From the NCBI GenBank assembly GCA_047617105.1, contig JBLGCB010000003.1, positions 12,149 to 76,148 on the forward strand: 64,000 nt of DNA, written 5' to 3'. Below, in pieces: positions 56,693 through 64,000 of the stretch (position 1 is the first letter of the stretch; each line of letters starts with the position of its first letter). Both the position numbers and the translations under genes were made by a program. The stretch comes from JABSOG01 sp047617105. Its GTDB lineage: Bacteria > Pseudomonadota > Gammaproteobacteria > Enterobacterales > Alteromonadaceae. The notes under the pieces are model-generated. The model was given only the letters and a program-made list of their open reading frames with translations. It ran no database searches and was not told the DNA's origin.

Positions 56693-57919
56693 CTAACTCC
56701 TCATCGGGAAAGCAATCATAAAACGGCTGCCCCGGCCAACCTCACTGTCACAACGAATAGACCCCTTTAACTGCTCAGTGACCAAATTTTTGACAATAAA
56801 TAATCCCAACCCAGATCCGCCCTTGCCCATTCTGGTGGTGAAATACTTATCAAATACCTTGGTGGTTTTATCATAATCCATGCCCCTGCCACTGTCTTTT
56901 ACCGTGATGGTGACATGATCATCAATCAGCGTTGCATCAATATTGATAAAACCCTCTTCATTAGGGGCAAAAGCATGAATGAGGGCATTGTTGATTAAGT
57001 TGATAATCACTTGTGATAAAGCCCCCGCCTGACCCGTGACGATTAATTCCGCCGGACAGGTGATTTCAATGGTTTGTTTCGACCGCTTTATTCTCGGGGT
57101 CATGATATGAATAATACTCTGAAGAAAGAACTTCAGCTCATAATCGGTGACCGCTTCACTGAATTCTCCCACCACAATTTGTTTGAAACTGTCCACCAGC
57201 TGGCAGGCATAATTCACACTCGACAACACAATATCAAAACTTTCAGCACTGACCTCAAGGTAACTTTGCAAAGAGTTTTTCGACAGCTTGCCATCGACCA
57301 ATTCGAGCACCAGTTGACTGTTTTTGTCACTCAACGACGAAATCGCAGTATTCGATATCCCCAGCGGGGTGCTTAACTCATGGGTTAACTCCCCCACCAA
57401 TTCACCGAGATGGCTGAGCTTTTCGGTGCGTTCGATTTGCTCTTCTTTAATCATCGCCAGACGTTCCATATCCACGTGCTGATTGCGCAACTGAGTAATC
57501 AAATCATCACGAATGGTCATTAACTTACGCAGTTGTATGTGAGTCATCACTCTGGCGCAAAGCTCTTCATGACGGATAGGTTTAGTGACATAATCCACCG
57601 CACCAATAGAAAATGCCTGAACAATATCACTGACCTCGACCCTGCCGGTGACGAATATGATCGGAATGTCACGTAAATCTGTCAGTGATTTCATTCGTCG
57701 GCAGGTTTCAAAACCGTCAATACCCGGCATCATCACATCCAGTAAAATCAAATCAGGCTGGTACAAACTGGCAATCCGAATCGCCTTTTCTCCATCCATC
57801 GCAAACGAAACATCATAACCCTCTTTTTCAAGAATATTGGTCATCAATTCCAAGTTTTCTTTTTTATCATCGACCACAAGAATCTTGCAACCTTTGATAA
57901 ATACTGGTTCATTGGACAT
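56693..57919 (-). CDS. Response-regulator/histidine-kinase hybrid (REC-HisKA-like-HATPase)
   Basis: A 408-residue soluble signalling protein: receiver domain (about 12-130, phosphoacceptor Asp61 in LLLDVMMPG, Lys in VTKP), a linker helix (135-170), a kinase H-box with His180 (GELTHELSTP), and an ATPase domain with N-box NLINNALIHAF, DSGRGM and GSGLGL. No transmembrane or classical sensor domain, so it is fed by phosphotransfer. I start at the ATG at 57919 (ribosome-binding site GGGAGG), which overlaps the stop of the upstream kinase gene by 11 nt: the two are translated together. Confidence 0.88.
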   Translation of the reverse strand: MSNEPVFIKGCKILVVDDKKENLELMTNILEKEGYDVSFAMDGEKAIRIASLYQPDLILLDVMMPGIDGFETCRRMKSLTDLRDIPIIFVTGRVEVSDIVQAFSIGAVDYVTKPIRHEELCARVMTHIQLRKLMTIRDDLITQLRNQHVDMERLAMIKEEQIERTEKLSHLGELVGELTHELSTPLGISNTAISSLSDKNSQLVLELVDGKLSKNSLQSYLEVSAESFDIVLSSVNYACQLVDSFKQIVVGEFSEAVTDYELKFFLQSIIHIMTPRIKRSKQTIEITCPAELIVTGQAGALSQVIINLINNALIHAFAPNEEGFINIDATLIDDHVTITVKDSGRGMDYDKTTKVFDKYFTTRMGKGGSGLGLFIVKNLVTEQLKGSIRCDSEVGRGSRFMIAFPMRS

Positions 57920-60314
57920 CGCCAACCTCCCTTAAGGCTTCTATAAACCCATCCATATCATAATTATCGACAAATTTGAGCAAGTGTTTGATCAACCCCT
58001 CCTGCTCGGGACTCTTTTCGTTCAATGTATCGATAGCTTCTTTTAGGTAAGACAAACGGTTCAATTCAGCCGCAATAATAAGATCCTTGATAACCTCTGC
58101 TGGCAATTGGCAGTCGGCCAAAATGATCTCTTGTTTTTTTCCAGAAACTGGAGGGGATTGCTCTTGCGCCAGCGTCACTTCAAATTTGTCTGGGGCAAAC
58201 TTTTGCAGGCAATTATAAATATCCGAAAACAAAAAGGGTTTGGGAATAAACTCATCAAAACCTATATCAAGGTAATATTTGATTTCATGGGCCAGACTAA
58301 ACGCAGAAATGGCCACACAGGCCAATTGCGGTTGGTTGATTTCTTTACGAATAATGTCAATCGCTTCATCACCACGCATCACTGGCATCAAAATATCCAT
58401 AAAGACCATATCATAACGGGTATTCCAGATTTTTTTCAGTGCCTCCTTACCATCCCGGGCATAATCAACGCTCACCCCCGTCTCTAGCAGTAAGCTACCC
58501 AGTACATCCCGATTCGCTTCGACATCATCTACCACCAATATGCTGTGTTGTAGCCCATCAACCAAATGAATATTTTCAATCGCATCATGATCAGCCACAC
58601 ATAACAGCTCATCACTGGGTTCAAGTGTCAGGTTAAAATAAAAACAAGTACCTTTACCATAGGTTGACGAGACTTCTAGCTTGCCGCCCATCAAATTGAC
58701 CTGTTTATAAGATATGGCTAAGCCCAACCCGGTGCCGCCTTTTTCATTACCCGCTTTACCTTGGGCAAAATTGGTAAACAAGGTCTTCATTTCATCTTTT
58801 TGCATCCCCGGACCACTGTCCTCAACCCTGATATGATAACTCTTGAGATCGGGCTGAGAGACGCTTAACTTAACAAAACCACTGTCGGTAAACTTCACTG
58901 CATTACCGAGCAAGTTGATCAGCACCTGACGAATTTTACCCTGATCACCAATCACTAGGGTGCCATCACTGATCAGGCTATCAAAAGACCAAACCAGCGA
59001 TTTTTGCTCGCAACGAAAACTAAACATCTGGCAAATATCTTCGAGCAGGTGGGTCAGGTCAAACCCGCTGGCTTTAATTTCCATGGCACCAGCTTCAATT
59101 TTAGAGATTTCCAACACATCGTTAATGATCTCCATCAAATGATTACCCGCTTTTTCGACCTTAAACAGGGTATCCTTATGACCATCGGAGGTCTCTGCGG
59201 AGCGAATAAGCAGTTGGGTAAAACCGAGGATGGCATTCATCGGGGTTCTGATTTCATGGCTCATATTGGCGAGAAACTGGCTTTTGGCTTGATTGGCCCG
59301 TTCAGCCTTTTGTTTTTCGACACTCAATTGGCGGGTACGTTTATCAACCTTGGCTTCGAGACTGGCGTTAAGGCGTGATAACGACATTTGCAACGACAAG
59401 TTGGTACTGGCGACTTCGAGATAATGGCTGAAAATGCCCAATAATTGCTGTTCTTGTTCATCGATAAGTTCATGGTTATCAATGGCCAGAAATAGCGGCT
59501 GTTCAGATTTGCTGTTATCTAATGGCAAAATGGCCAGCGATTTATAGAAACGTTCGCCGCCGTCAAAGGCCGACTCCCTAATGGGATGAAAGCTATCAAA
59601 CCAATGGCTGACATCGGTGATATTGTCTGAATGGCGAATGGTGTTATTTTCATTGTCGCGATGTTTAAACAGCACATAACTGACTTTTTGCCGATCGTAG
59701 AGTTTACCCAACGGCAGCAAGGTTTCAAGATCATCACATAAACGTTGGTAAAACTGGCTGAAATCTGTGGCAGTTAATAAGTGTTCTGAAAAATCGAGTA
59801 TTTTACTCAGCGCCTGACGATAGGTTTCGGTGCGGATAAGGTCACTATAACCGCGCAATGCGGTGATCACCGTATTACACAGCTTTGCCTTACTTAATTC
59901 GGTTTTATTCTTGTAATCATTAATATCATAATTACGAATGATTTCAGCTTCGGGAAGATAGCCGGGTTGCCCGGTTCGCAAAATGATTCTGGTCAAGTGA
60001 TTATTGATTTCCTCCCTGATATATTTGGCCACATCAAGCCCTGCGGTCTGGGTTTCCATCACCACATCCAATAACACCAGTGCGATATCTGGTGTCGTTT
60101 CGATGATTTTGTTGGCTTCGCGGCCACTATGGGCATGGAGAAAAGTCAGCTGCCGGTCTTCAAACGTCAGTTCCTGTAAGGCAAAAGCGGTGACCTGATG
60201 GATACCGGATTCGTCATCAACAATAAGGACTTTCCATGGGGTTAAGACTGATGCTTTTGCTTCTTTCTCCTGGGCGAAAAACAAATCATCATTGTCAACA
60301 AAGTCTGAAGCCAT
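57909..60314 (-). CDS. Hybrid sensor kinase: REC-DUF3369-HisKA-HATPase-REC
   Basis: An ~801-residue cytoplasmic hybrid kinase. Receiver 1 (about 28-125, Asp83 in VLLDVVMET) is followed by a DUF3369-type segment (about 130-310, with NYDINDYKNKTELSKAKL), a coiled coil (310-345), an H-box with His353 (NMSHEIRTPMN), an ATPase (NLLGNAVKF, DSGPGM, GTGLGL), receiver 2 (HSILVVDDVEANR...MVFMDILMP) and a C-terminal helical part that could be a drifted HPt but shows no clear HPt histidine. No TM helix. The ATG at 60314 has no strong ribosome-binding site. Forms an overlapping pair with the REC-kinase downstream: probably one phosphorelay with the nearby response regulator. Confidence 0.88.
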   Translation of the reverse strand: MASDFVDNDDLFFAQEKEAKASVLTPWKVLIVDDESGIHQVTAFALQELTFEDRQLTFLHAHSGREANKIIETTPDIALVLLDVVMETQTAGLDVAKYIREEINNHLTRIILRTGQPGYLPEAEIIRNYDINDYKNKTELSKAKLCNTVITALRGYSDLIRTETYRQALSKILDFSEHLLTATDFSQFYQRLCDDLETLLPLGKLYDRQKVSYVLFKHRDNENNTIRHSDNITDVSHWFDSFHPIRESAFDGGERFYKSLAILPLDNSKSEQPLFLAIDNHELIDEQEQQLLGIFSHYLEVASTNLSLQMSLSRLNASLEAKVDKRTRQLSVEKQKAERANQAKSQFLANMSHEIRTPMNAILGFTQLLIRSAETSDGHKDTLFKVEKAGNHLMEIINDVLEISKIEAGAMEIKASGFDLTHLLEDICQMFSFRCEQKSLVWSFDSLISDGTLVIGDQGKIRQVLINLLGNAVKFTDSGFVKLSVSQPDLKSYHIRVEDSGPGMQKDEMKTLFTNFAQGKAGNEKGGTGLGLAISYKQVNLMGGKLEVSSTYGKGTCFYFNLTLEPSDELLCVADHDAIENIHLVDGLQHSILVVDDVEANRDVLGSLLLETGVSVDYARDGKEALKKIWNTRYDMVFMDILMPVMRGDEAIDIIRKEINQPQLACVAISAFSLAHEIKYYLDIGFDEFIPKPFLFSDIYNCLQKFAPDKFEVTLAQEQSPPVSGKKQEIILADCQLPAEVIKDLIIAAELNRLSYLKEAIDTLNEKSPEQEGLIKHLLKFVDNYDMDGFIEALREVGDVQ

Positions 60315-60489
60315 GAATTGCAATCATTAAAATAGCAGGATAATGACTATAGTGTAGGATGGTTAACTAATTACCGACACAATATTGCTTAAAAATAAGC
60401 AAAAAAAACGTTTGAGCACTGGTGGGTGCTGAAAAATTTACGTAGAATGCGCTTTCCTTAAATATTTCCAACTATCCTCAGGTTACCCC

Positions 60490-61851
60490 ATGGCATTAAG
60501 CGTTGTTATTTTAGCAGCAGGTAAAGGCACCCGTATGCGGTCTTCTTTACCTAAAGTATTACATCCCATCGCACATCAATCCATGCTTGAGCATGTTATT
60601 GATGCAGCAAAAGCGTTAAACCCCGATGACATTCAACTCGTTTATGGTTTTGGCGGCGACCAAATGCAACAGCATATCACTGACCCTGATATCCAGTGGG
60701 CACTGCAAAGTGAACAACTGGGCACAGGTCATGCAGTCAAACAGGCCATGCCTGACATCAAAGATGAAGATGATGTATTAATACTGTACGCCGACGTGCC
60801 ACTGATCAGAGTTGAAACGCTGCAAAAACTGATCGCAGTCAAACCCGAGCAGGGCATTGGCTTGCTGACGGTCGATTTGGTTCAACCCGCGGGTTATGGT
60901 CGCATTTTGCGAAAAGACGGTGAAATCGTTGGCATTCGTGAACATAAAGACGCGACCGCTCAAGAGCACCTGATTAATGAAGTCAATACTGGCATTTTGA
61001 TTGCCAATGGCGAACAACTCAAAGGTTGGCTCAATAACCTTTCAAGTGATAATGCTCAGCAAGAATATTACCTCACTGACATTATTGAAATGGCCCATCA
61101 ACAAGACTGTGCAATCAAAAACGTTCAACCTGTGAATGCGCTAGAAGTTGAAGGTGCCAACAATCGCGTGCAACTGTCGACGTTAGAACGAGAATACCAG
61201 CGTTTGCAAGCCGAACAACTGATGCTCAGCGGTGCCACGTTAAGAGACCCCGCCCGCATTGATATTCGCGGCGACATCACCGTCGGTCAAGACGTTGTAA
61301 TCGACGTCAATGTGATTTTAGAAGGTAAAGTCACACTGGGTAAAAATGTCAAAATTGGTGCCAATAGCAGCATTAAAAATTGCACCATCGGCGATAACAG
61401 CGTGGTTAAATCTAACACTGTAGTTGAAGATGCGGTCATTGGCGAGGATTGCTCAGTAGGTCCATTTGCTCGCATAAGACCTGGTAGCCATATGTTGCAA
61501 AACTCTCATGTTGGCAACTTTGTTGAAATGAAAAAAACCACCTTAGGTGTCGGTGCCAAAGCGGGCCATTTAAGCTACCTCGGTGATGCCGAGATAGGCA
61601 GTAAAGTCAATATCGGTGCTGGTACCATTACCTGCAACTACGATGGGGTCAACAAATCAAAAACCGTGATTGGCGACGGCGCGTTCATTGGCTCTAACTC
61701 TTCGTTAGTGGCGCCAGTAAACATCGGCAAAAATGCCACTGTAGGCGCGGGTTCAACAGTCAACAAAACCGTCAACGACGACGATTTAGCGATTGGCCGA
61801 GGCAAACAAGTCAATCTTAAAAACTGGAAGCGACCTGTTAAACGCAGTTAA
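60490..61851 (+). CDS. glmU: Bifunctional UDP-GlcNAc pyrophosphorylase / glucosamine-1-phosphate acetyltransferase
   Basis: A 453-residue GlmU, which acetylates glucosamine-1-phosphate and then couples it to UTP, giving UDP-GlcNAc for peptidoglycan and LPS. The uridyltransferase domain begins with LAAGKGTRMRSSLPKVL (nucleotide-binding loop) and has YADVPLI and GYGRI. The C-terminal half is a left-handed beta-helix of hexapeptide repeats (IGANSSIKNCTIGDNSVV), with the acetyltransferase motif GAGTITCNYDG. Full length. It stands just ahead of glmS, which provides its sugar pathway. Confidence 0.97.
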   Translation: MALSVVILAAGKGTRMRSSLPKVLHPIAHQSMLEHVIDAAKALNPDDIQLVYGFGGDQMQQHITDPDIQWALQSEQLGTGHAVKQAMPDIKDEDDVLILYADVPLIRVETLQKLIAVKPEQGIGLLTVDLVQPAGYGRILRKDGEIVGIREHKDATAQEHLINEVNTGILIANGEQLKGWLNNLSSDNAQQEYYLTDIIEMAHQQDCAIKNVQPVNALEVEGANNRVQLSTLEREYQRLQAEQLMLSGATLRDPARIDIRGDITVGQDVVIDVNVILEGKVTLGKNVKIGANSSIKNCTIGDNSVVKSNTVVEDAVIGEDCSVGPFARIRPGSHMLQNSHVGNFVEMKKTTLGVGAKAGHLSYLGDAEIGSKVNIGAGTITCNYDGVNKSKTVIGDGAFIGSNSSLVAPVNIGKNATVGAGSTVNKTVNDDDLAIGRGKQVNLKNWKRPVKRS

Positions 61852-61885
61852 ATCTCGCCCTAGTTTATAAAAAGTGTTGTGATTA

Positions 61886-62022
61886 TTCAGCGTGCTTAGA
61901 TTTCGCTTCAGAACAAGGCATTTTCGCACGGAAAATAGGCGCATATAAGTCATATGCAACTGTTTGAGTACGAAAATAACGCCGTTATGATGTGAAAGAT
62001 AAATGCTCTGGACAGTTACAAA
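61886..62022. repeat. MITE-like interspersed repeat, copy 2
   Basis: Second copy of the 137-bp repeat found at 27218-27354, in the glmU-glmS gap, same orientation, no gaps in the alignment. The terminal inverted repeat is more degenerate here than in copy 1. A minus-strand frame over 61786-62037 is a by-product. Confidence 0.75.
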
Positions 62023-62130
62023 ATGAAGAGCTGGCAAGCTATTTGCAGCTGTTCATTTTTCGCATTTTGCAGAAGCAAAAATCTCTGCTGCGAACATAAA
62101 CAGACATCATCAACACAGAAGGCATAAAAT

Positions 62131-63963
62131 ATGTGTGGAATCGTAGGCGCGGTCGCTGAACGACAAATTGTAAATATCCTGCTCGAAGGGCTTAAACGAC
62201 AAGAATACCGGGGTTATGACTCCGCCGGTATTGCGTTGATAGACAATGATGGCCTACTACAACGCGAACGCGAAGTGGGCAAAGTGAAAAACTTGGCCGC
62301 AGTCGTTGCCAACAATCCAATCAATGGCACCACGGGTATTGCCCATACTCGCTGGGCTACCCATGGTGGAGTGACAAAACAAAATGCTCATCCACATGTG
62401 TCAGAAAATAACATTGCCATGGTGCATAACGGCATCATCGAAAACCATCAGCAAATCAAAATCAAACTCAACGAATTGGGTTATAAGCTTGATTCTGAAA
62501 CAGATAGCGAAACCATTGCTCATCTAATTCATCATGAAATGAAAACCAGCAACTCACTGGTTGAAGCGGTGCAAAAAGTCACCCCGCAACTCGAAGGTGC
62601 CTATGGTACCGTGGTGATGGACAGCAACGATAAAAGCAACATCGTGGTCGCTCGCTCTGGCAGCCCACTGGTGATTGGCCTCGGCATTGGCGAAAACTTT
62701 ATCGCTTCTGACTTATTGGCATTATTACCCGTGACCAACCGCTTTATCTACCTTGAAGAAGGTGATGTGGCTCAGGTCAGTCGTGACGAAGTCATTATCT
62801 TCGATCAGAGCGGCGCTAAGGTAGAGCGTGAAGAGCACGAATCTGATGCTTCTCATGAAGCGGGTGATAAGGGCGAATATCGCCATTTCATGCTCAAAGA
62901 AATTTTCGAGCAACCGTCTTCAATCAGAAACACCCTTGAAGGTCGACTTGAAGAACACACCATTGCCGATCATACCTTTGGCGACAACGCCAAGGCCATT
63001 TTTGAAAAAACTGAGCATGTGCAAATCATCGCTTGTGGTACCAGTTACCATTCAGGCATGGTGGCGAAATACTGGCTTGAACAGTACGCCAATATCTCTT
63101 GTAACATCGAAATCGCCTCAGAGTTTCGTTATCGCAAATCATTCGTGCATAAAAACAGCCTGTTGGTGACCATCTCACAATCGGGTGAAACCGCCGACAC
63201 CCTAGCGGCATTACGTCTGGCCAAAGAACAGGGTTATATGTCGAGCTTGGTACTGTGTAACGTACCAGGATCATCATTGGTGCGCGAATCCGATTTATCG
63301 TTTATGACCCGAGCAGGCGCTGAAATTGGCGTGGCATCGACCAAAGCTTTCACCACTCAGTTGGTGGGTTTATTGATGTTGGTGATGGCGATTGGTAAAG
63401 AAAAAGGTTTGTCTGCTGAAGTCCAGCAACAGATGGTTACGGCATTAAAGAGCCTACCCAACAAAATCGAAGAAAGCCTAGCACTGAATGACAGCATTGA
63501 AGCTTTGGCAGTAGAATTTGCCGACAAGCAACATAGCTTATTCCTCGGCCGGGGTGATCAATACCCAATTGCGATGGAAGGGGCGTTAAAGCTTAAAGAA
63601 ATCTCTTATATCCATGCCGAAGCCTATGCTGCCGGTGAACTCAAACATGGCCCATTGGCCTTGATTGATGCCGATATGCCGATTGTGGTGGTTGCACCGG
63701 GTAATGACTTAATCGAAAAACTTAAATCCAACGTCGCAGAAGTTCGCGCTCGTGGCGGTATTTTGTATATGTTTGCCGATAAGAGCGTCAACTTTGAAAA
63801 CGATGATTCGATGCGGGTGATTCATGTACCTGATGTTGTTGACATCTTGGCACCGATTGTATACACCATTCCGATGCAATTGCTGTCGTATTATGTTGCC
63901 ATTATCAAAGGCACCGATGTTGATCAGCCGAGAAACTTGGCGAAGTCGGTGACAGTTGAGTAA
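62131..63963 (+). CDS. glmS: Glutamine-fructose-6-phosphate aminotransferase (isomerising)
   Basis: A 610-residue enzyme making glucosamine-6-phosphate from fructose-6-phosphate and glutamine. Cys2 (MCGIVGAV) is the glutaminase nucleophile; RGYDSAG, HTRWATHG and HNGIIEN complete the amidotransferase domain. The two SIS isomerase domains show CGTSYHSG, SQSGETADT, ASTKAFTTQ and the C-terminal catalytic loop, ending in RNLAKSVTVE. Full length. The gap from glmU carries the MITE-like repeat, so the two genes probably have separate promoters. Confidence 0.97.
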   Translation: MCGIVGAVAERQIVNILLEGLKRQEYRGYDSAGIALIDNDGLLQREREVGKVKNLAAVVANNPINGTTGIAHTRWATHGGVTKQNAHPHVSENNIAMVHNGIIENHQQIKIKLNELGYKLDSETDSETIAHLIHHEMKTSNSLVEAVQKVTPQLEGAYGTVVMDSNDKSNIVVARSGSPLVIGLGIGENFIASDLLALLPVTNRFIYLEEGDVAQVSRDEVIIFDQSGAKVEREEHESDASHEAGDKGEYRHFMLKEIFEQPSSIRNTLEGRLEEHTIADHTFGDNAKAIFEKTEHVQIIACGTSYHSGMVAKYWLEQYANISCNIEIASEFRYRKSFVHKNSLLVTISQSGETADTLAALRLAKEQGYMSSLVLCNVPGSSLVRESDLSFMTRAGAEIGVASTKAFTTQLVGLLMLVMAIGKEKGLSAEVQQQMVTALKSLPNKIEESLALNDSIEALAVEFADKQHSLFLGRGDQYPIAMEGALKLKEISYIHAEAYAAGELKHGPLALIDADMPIVVVAPGNDLIEKLKSNVAEVRARGGILYMFADKSVNFENDDSMRVIHVPDVVDILAPIVYTIPMQLLSYYVAIIKGTDVDQPRNLAKSVTVE

Positions 63964-64000
63964 GAAAGCTTGCTGTCTGTAACAATGGAGTGAAAGATTG
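63930..64000 (+). other. attTn7 region at the 3' end of glmS
   Basis: The last codons of glmS (CCGAGAAACTTGGCGAAGTC through GTTGAG) correspond to the segment bound by TnsD, and Tn7-family elements insert about 25 bp after the stop. The 37 bp visible after the stop show no Tn7-type end (no TGTGGGCGG), so the site looks empty as far as the window reaches. Confidence 0.55.

Noticed and set aside
61786..62037. 83-residue minus-strand frame between glmU and glmS
   Set aside because: Created by repeat copy 2 and the antisense of the glmU end; shares the peptide LSHHNGVI with the frame in copy 1 only because the DNA is repeated.
63964..64000. Tn7 right end downstream of glmS
   Set aside because: No TGTGGGCGG-type end and too little sequence.

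Overview
The window looks like a chromosome segment of a marine gammaproteobacterium, probably Alteromonadales-like. The reasons are a sodium-type economy (NhaC Na+/H+ antiporter and a NaChBac-type voltage-gated channel), a TonB-dependent receptor, a complete Entner-Doudoroff operon in the order zwf-pgl-edd-glk-eda-gap, and the glmU/glmS pair. No species can be named from the sequence alone. No tRNA, rRNA, CRISPR array, integrase or transposase was seen.

Region 1 (1-27166) is the 3' end of a biosynthetic gene cluster. One huge reading frame, open at the left window edge, encodes the last 7,947 residues of a hybrid polyketide synthase/non-ribosomal peptide synthetase. It contains no acyltransferase domain, so it is of the trans-AT type. 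The readable order is: end of a KS module-ACP / C-A(Gly)-PCP / KS-DH-KR-cMT-ACP / KS0-DH*(isomerase-like)-ACP / KS-KR-cMT-ACP / KS0-ACP / C-A(Pro-like)-PCP-TE. A small-molecule methyltransferase overlaps its stop codon. A 2-oxoglutarate/Fe(II) oxygenase and a cytochrome P450 follow, and then two tandem hairpins. Collinearity predicts an acyl-Gly that is extended, reduced, alpha-methylated and dehydrated, with its double bond moved toward the glycine nitrogen (a possible enamide). A methylated beta-hydroxy extension and a proline-like residue follow, with thioesterase release.

Region 2 (27167-34697) is accessory. It holds one copy of a MITE-like 137-bp repeat, a small unknown protein, a second O-methyltransferase of the leucine-carboxyl-methyltransferase type, a broken or leader-like secreted peptide, an ABC-F ATPase, a RES-Xre toxin-antitoxin pair, a secreted 2H phosphoesterase, a REP-like element and a nucleoside hydrolase.

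Region 3 (34698-40753, all minus strand) is a PspA/YjfJ-type envelope cluster: a lipoprotein with a Ser/Gly/Tyr-rich tail, a duplicated DUF350 membrane protein, a membrane-anchored spermidine-synthase-like protein, then a YjfI-like (DUF2170) protein, PspA/IM30, a YjfK-like protein and a small unknown protein. Two identical 15-bp palindromes 34 bp apart overlap a promoter inside the cluster, and an intrinsic terminator sits after pspA.

Region 4 (40754-48116) has a TonB-dependent receptor, an unknown two-TM protein, a YdgA/DUF945 protein, NhaC, and a voltage-gated channel whose selectivity filter reads TFEGWTD.

Region 5 (48117-55677) is the Entner-Doudoroff operon: glucose phosphorylation (glk), oxidation (zwf, pgl), cleavage to pyruvate and glyceraldehyde-3-phosphate (edd, eda) and use of the triose (gap), behind one strong sigma70-type promoter.

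Region 6 (55678-64000) has a 33-bp x3 tandem repeat, two REP-like elements flanking a response regulator, an overlapping pair of REC-histidine kinase genes, then glmU, a second copy of the MITE-like repeat, and glmS. An apparently empty Tn7 attachment region follows at the right edge.
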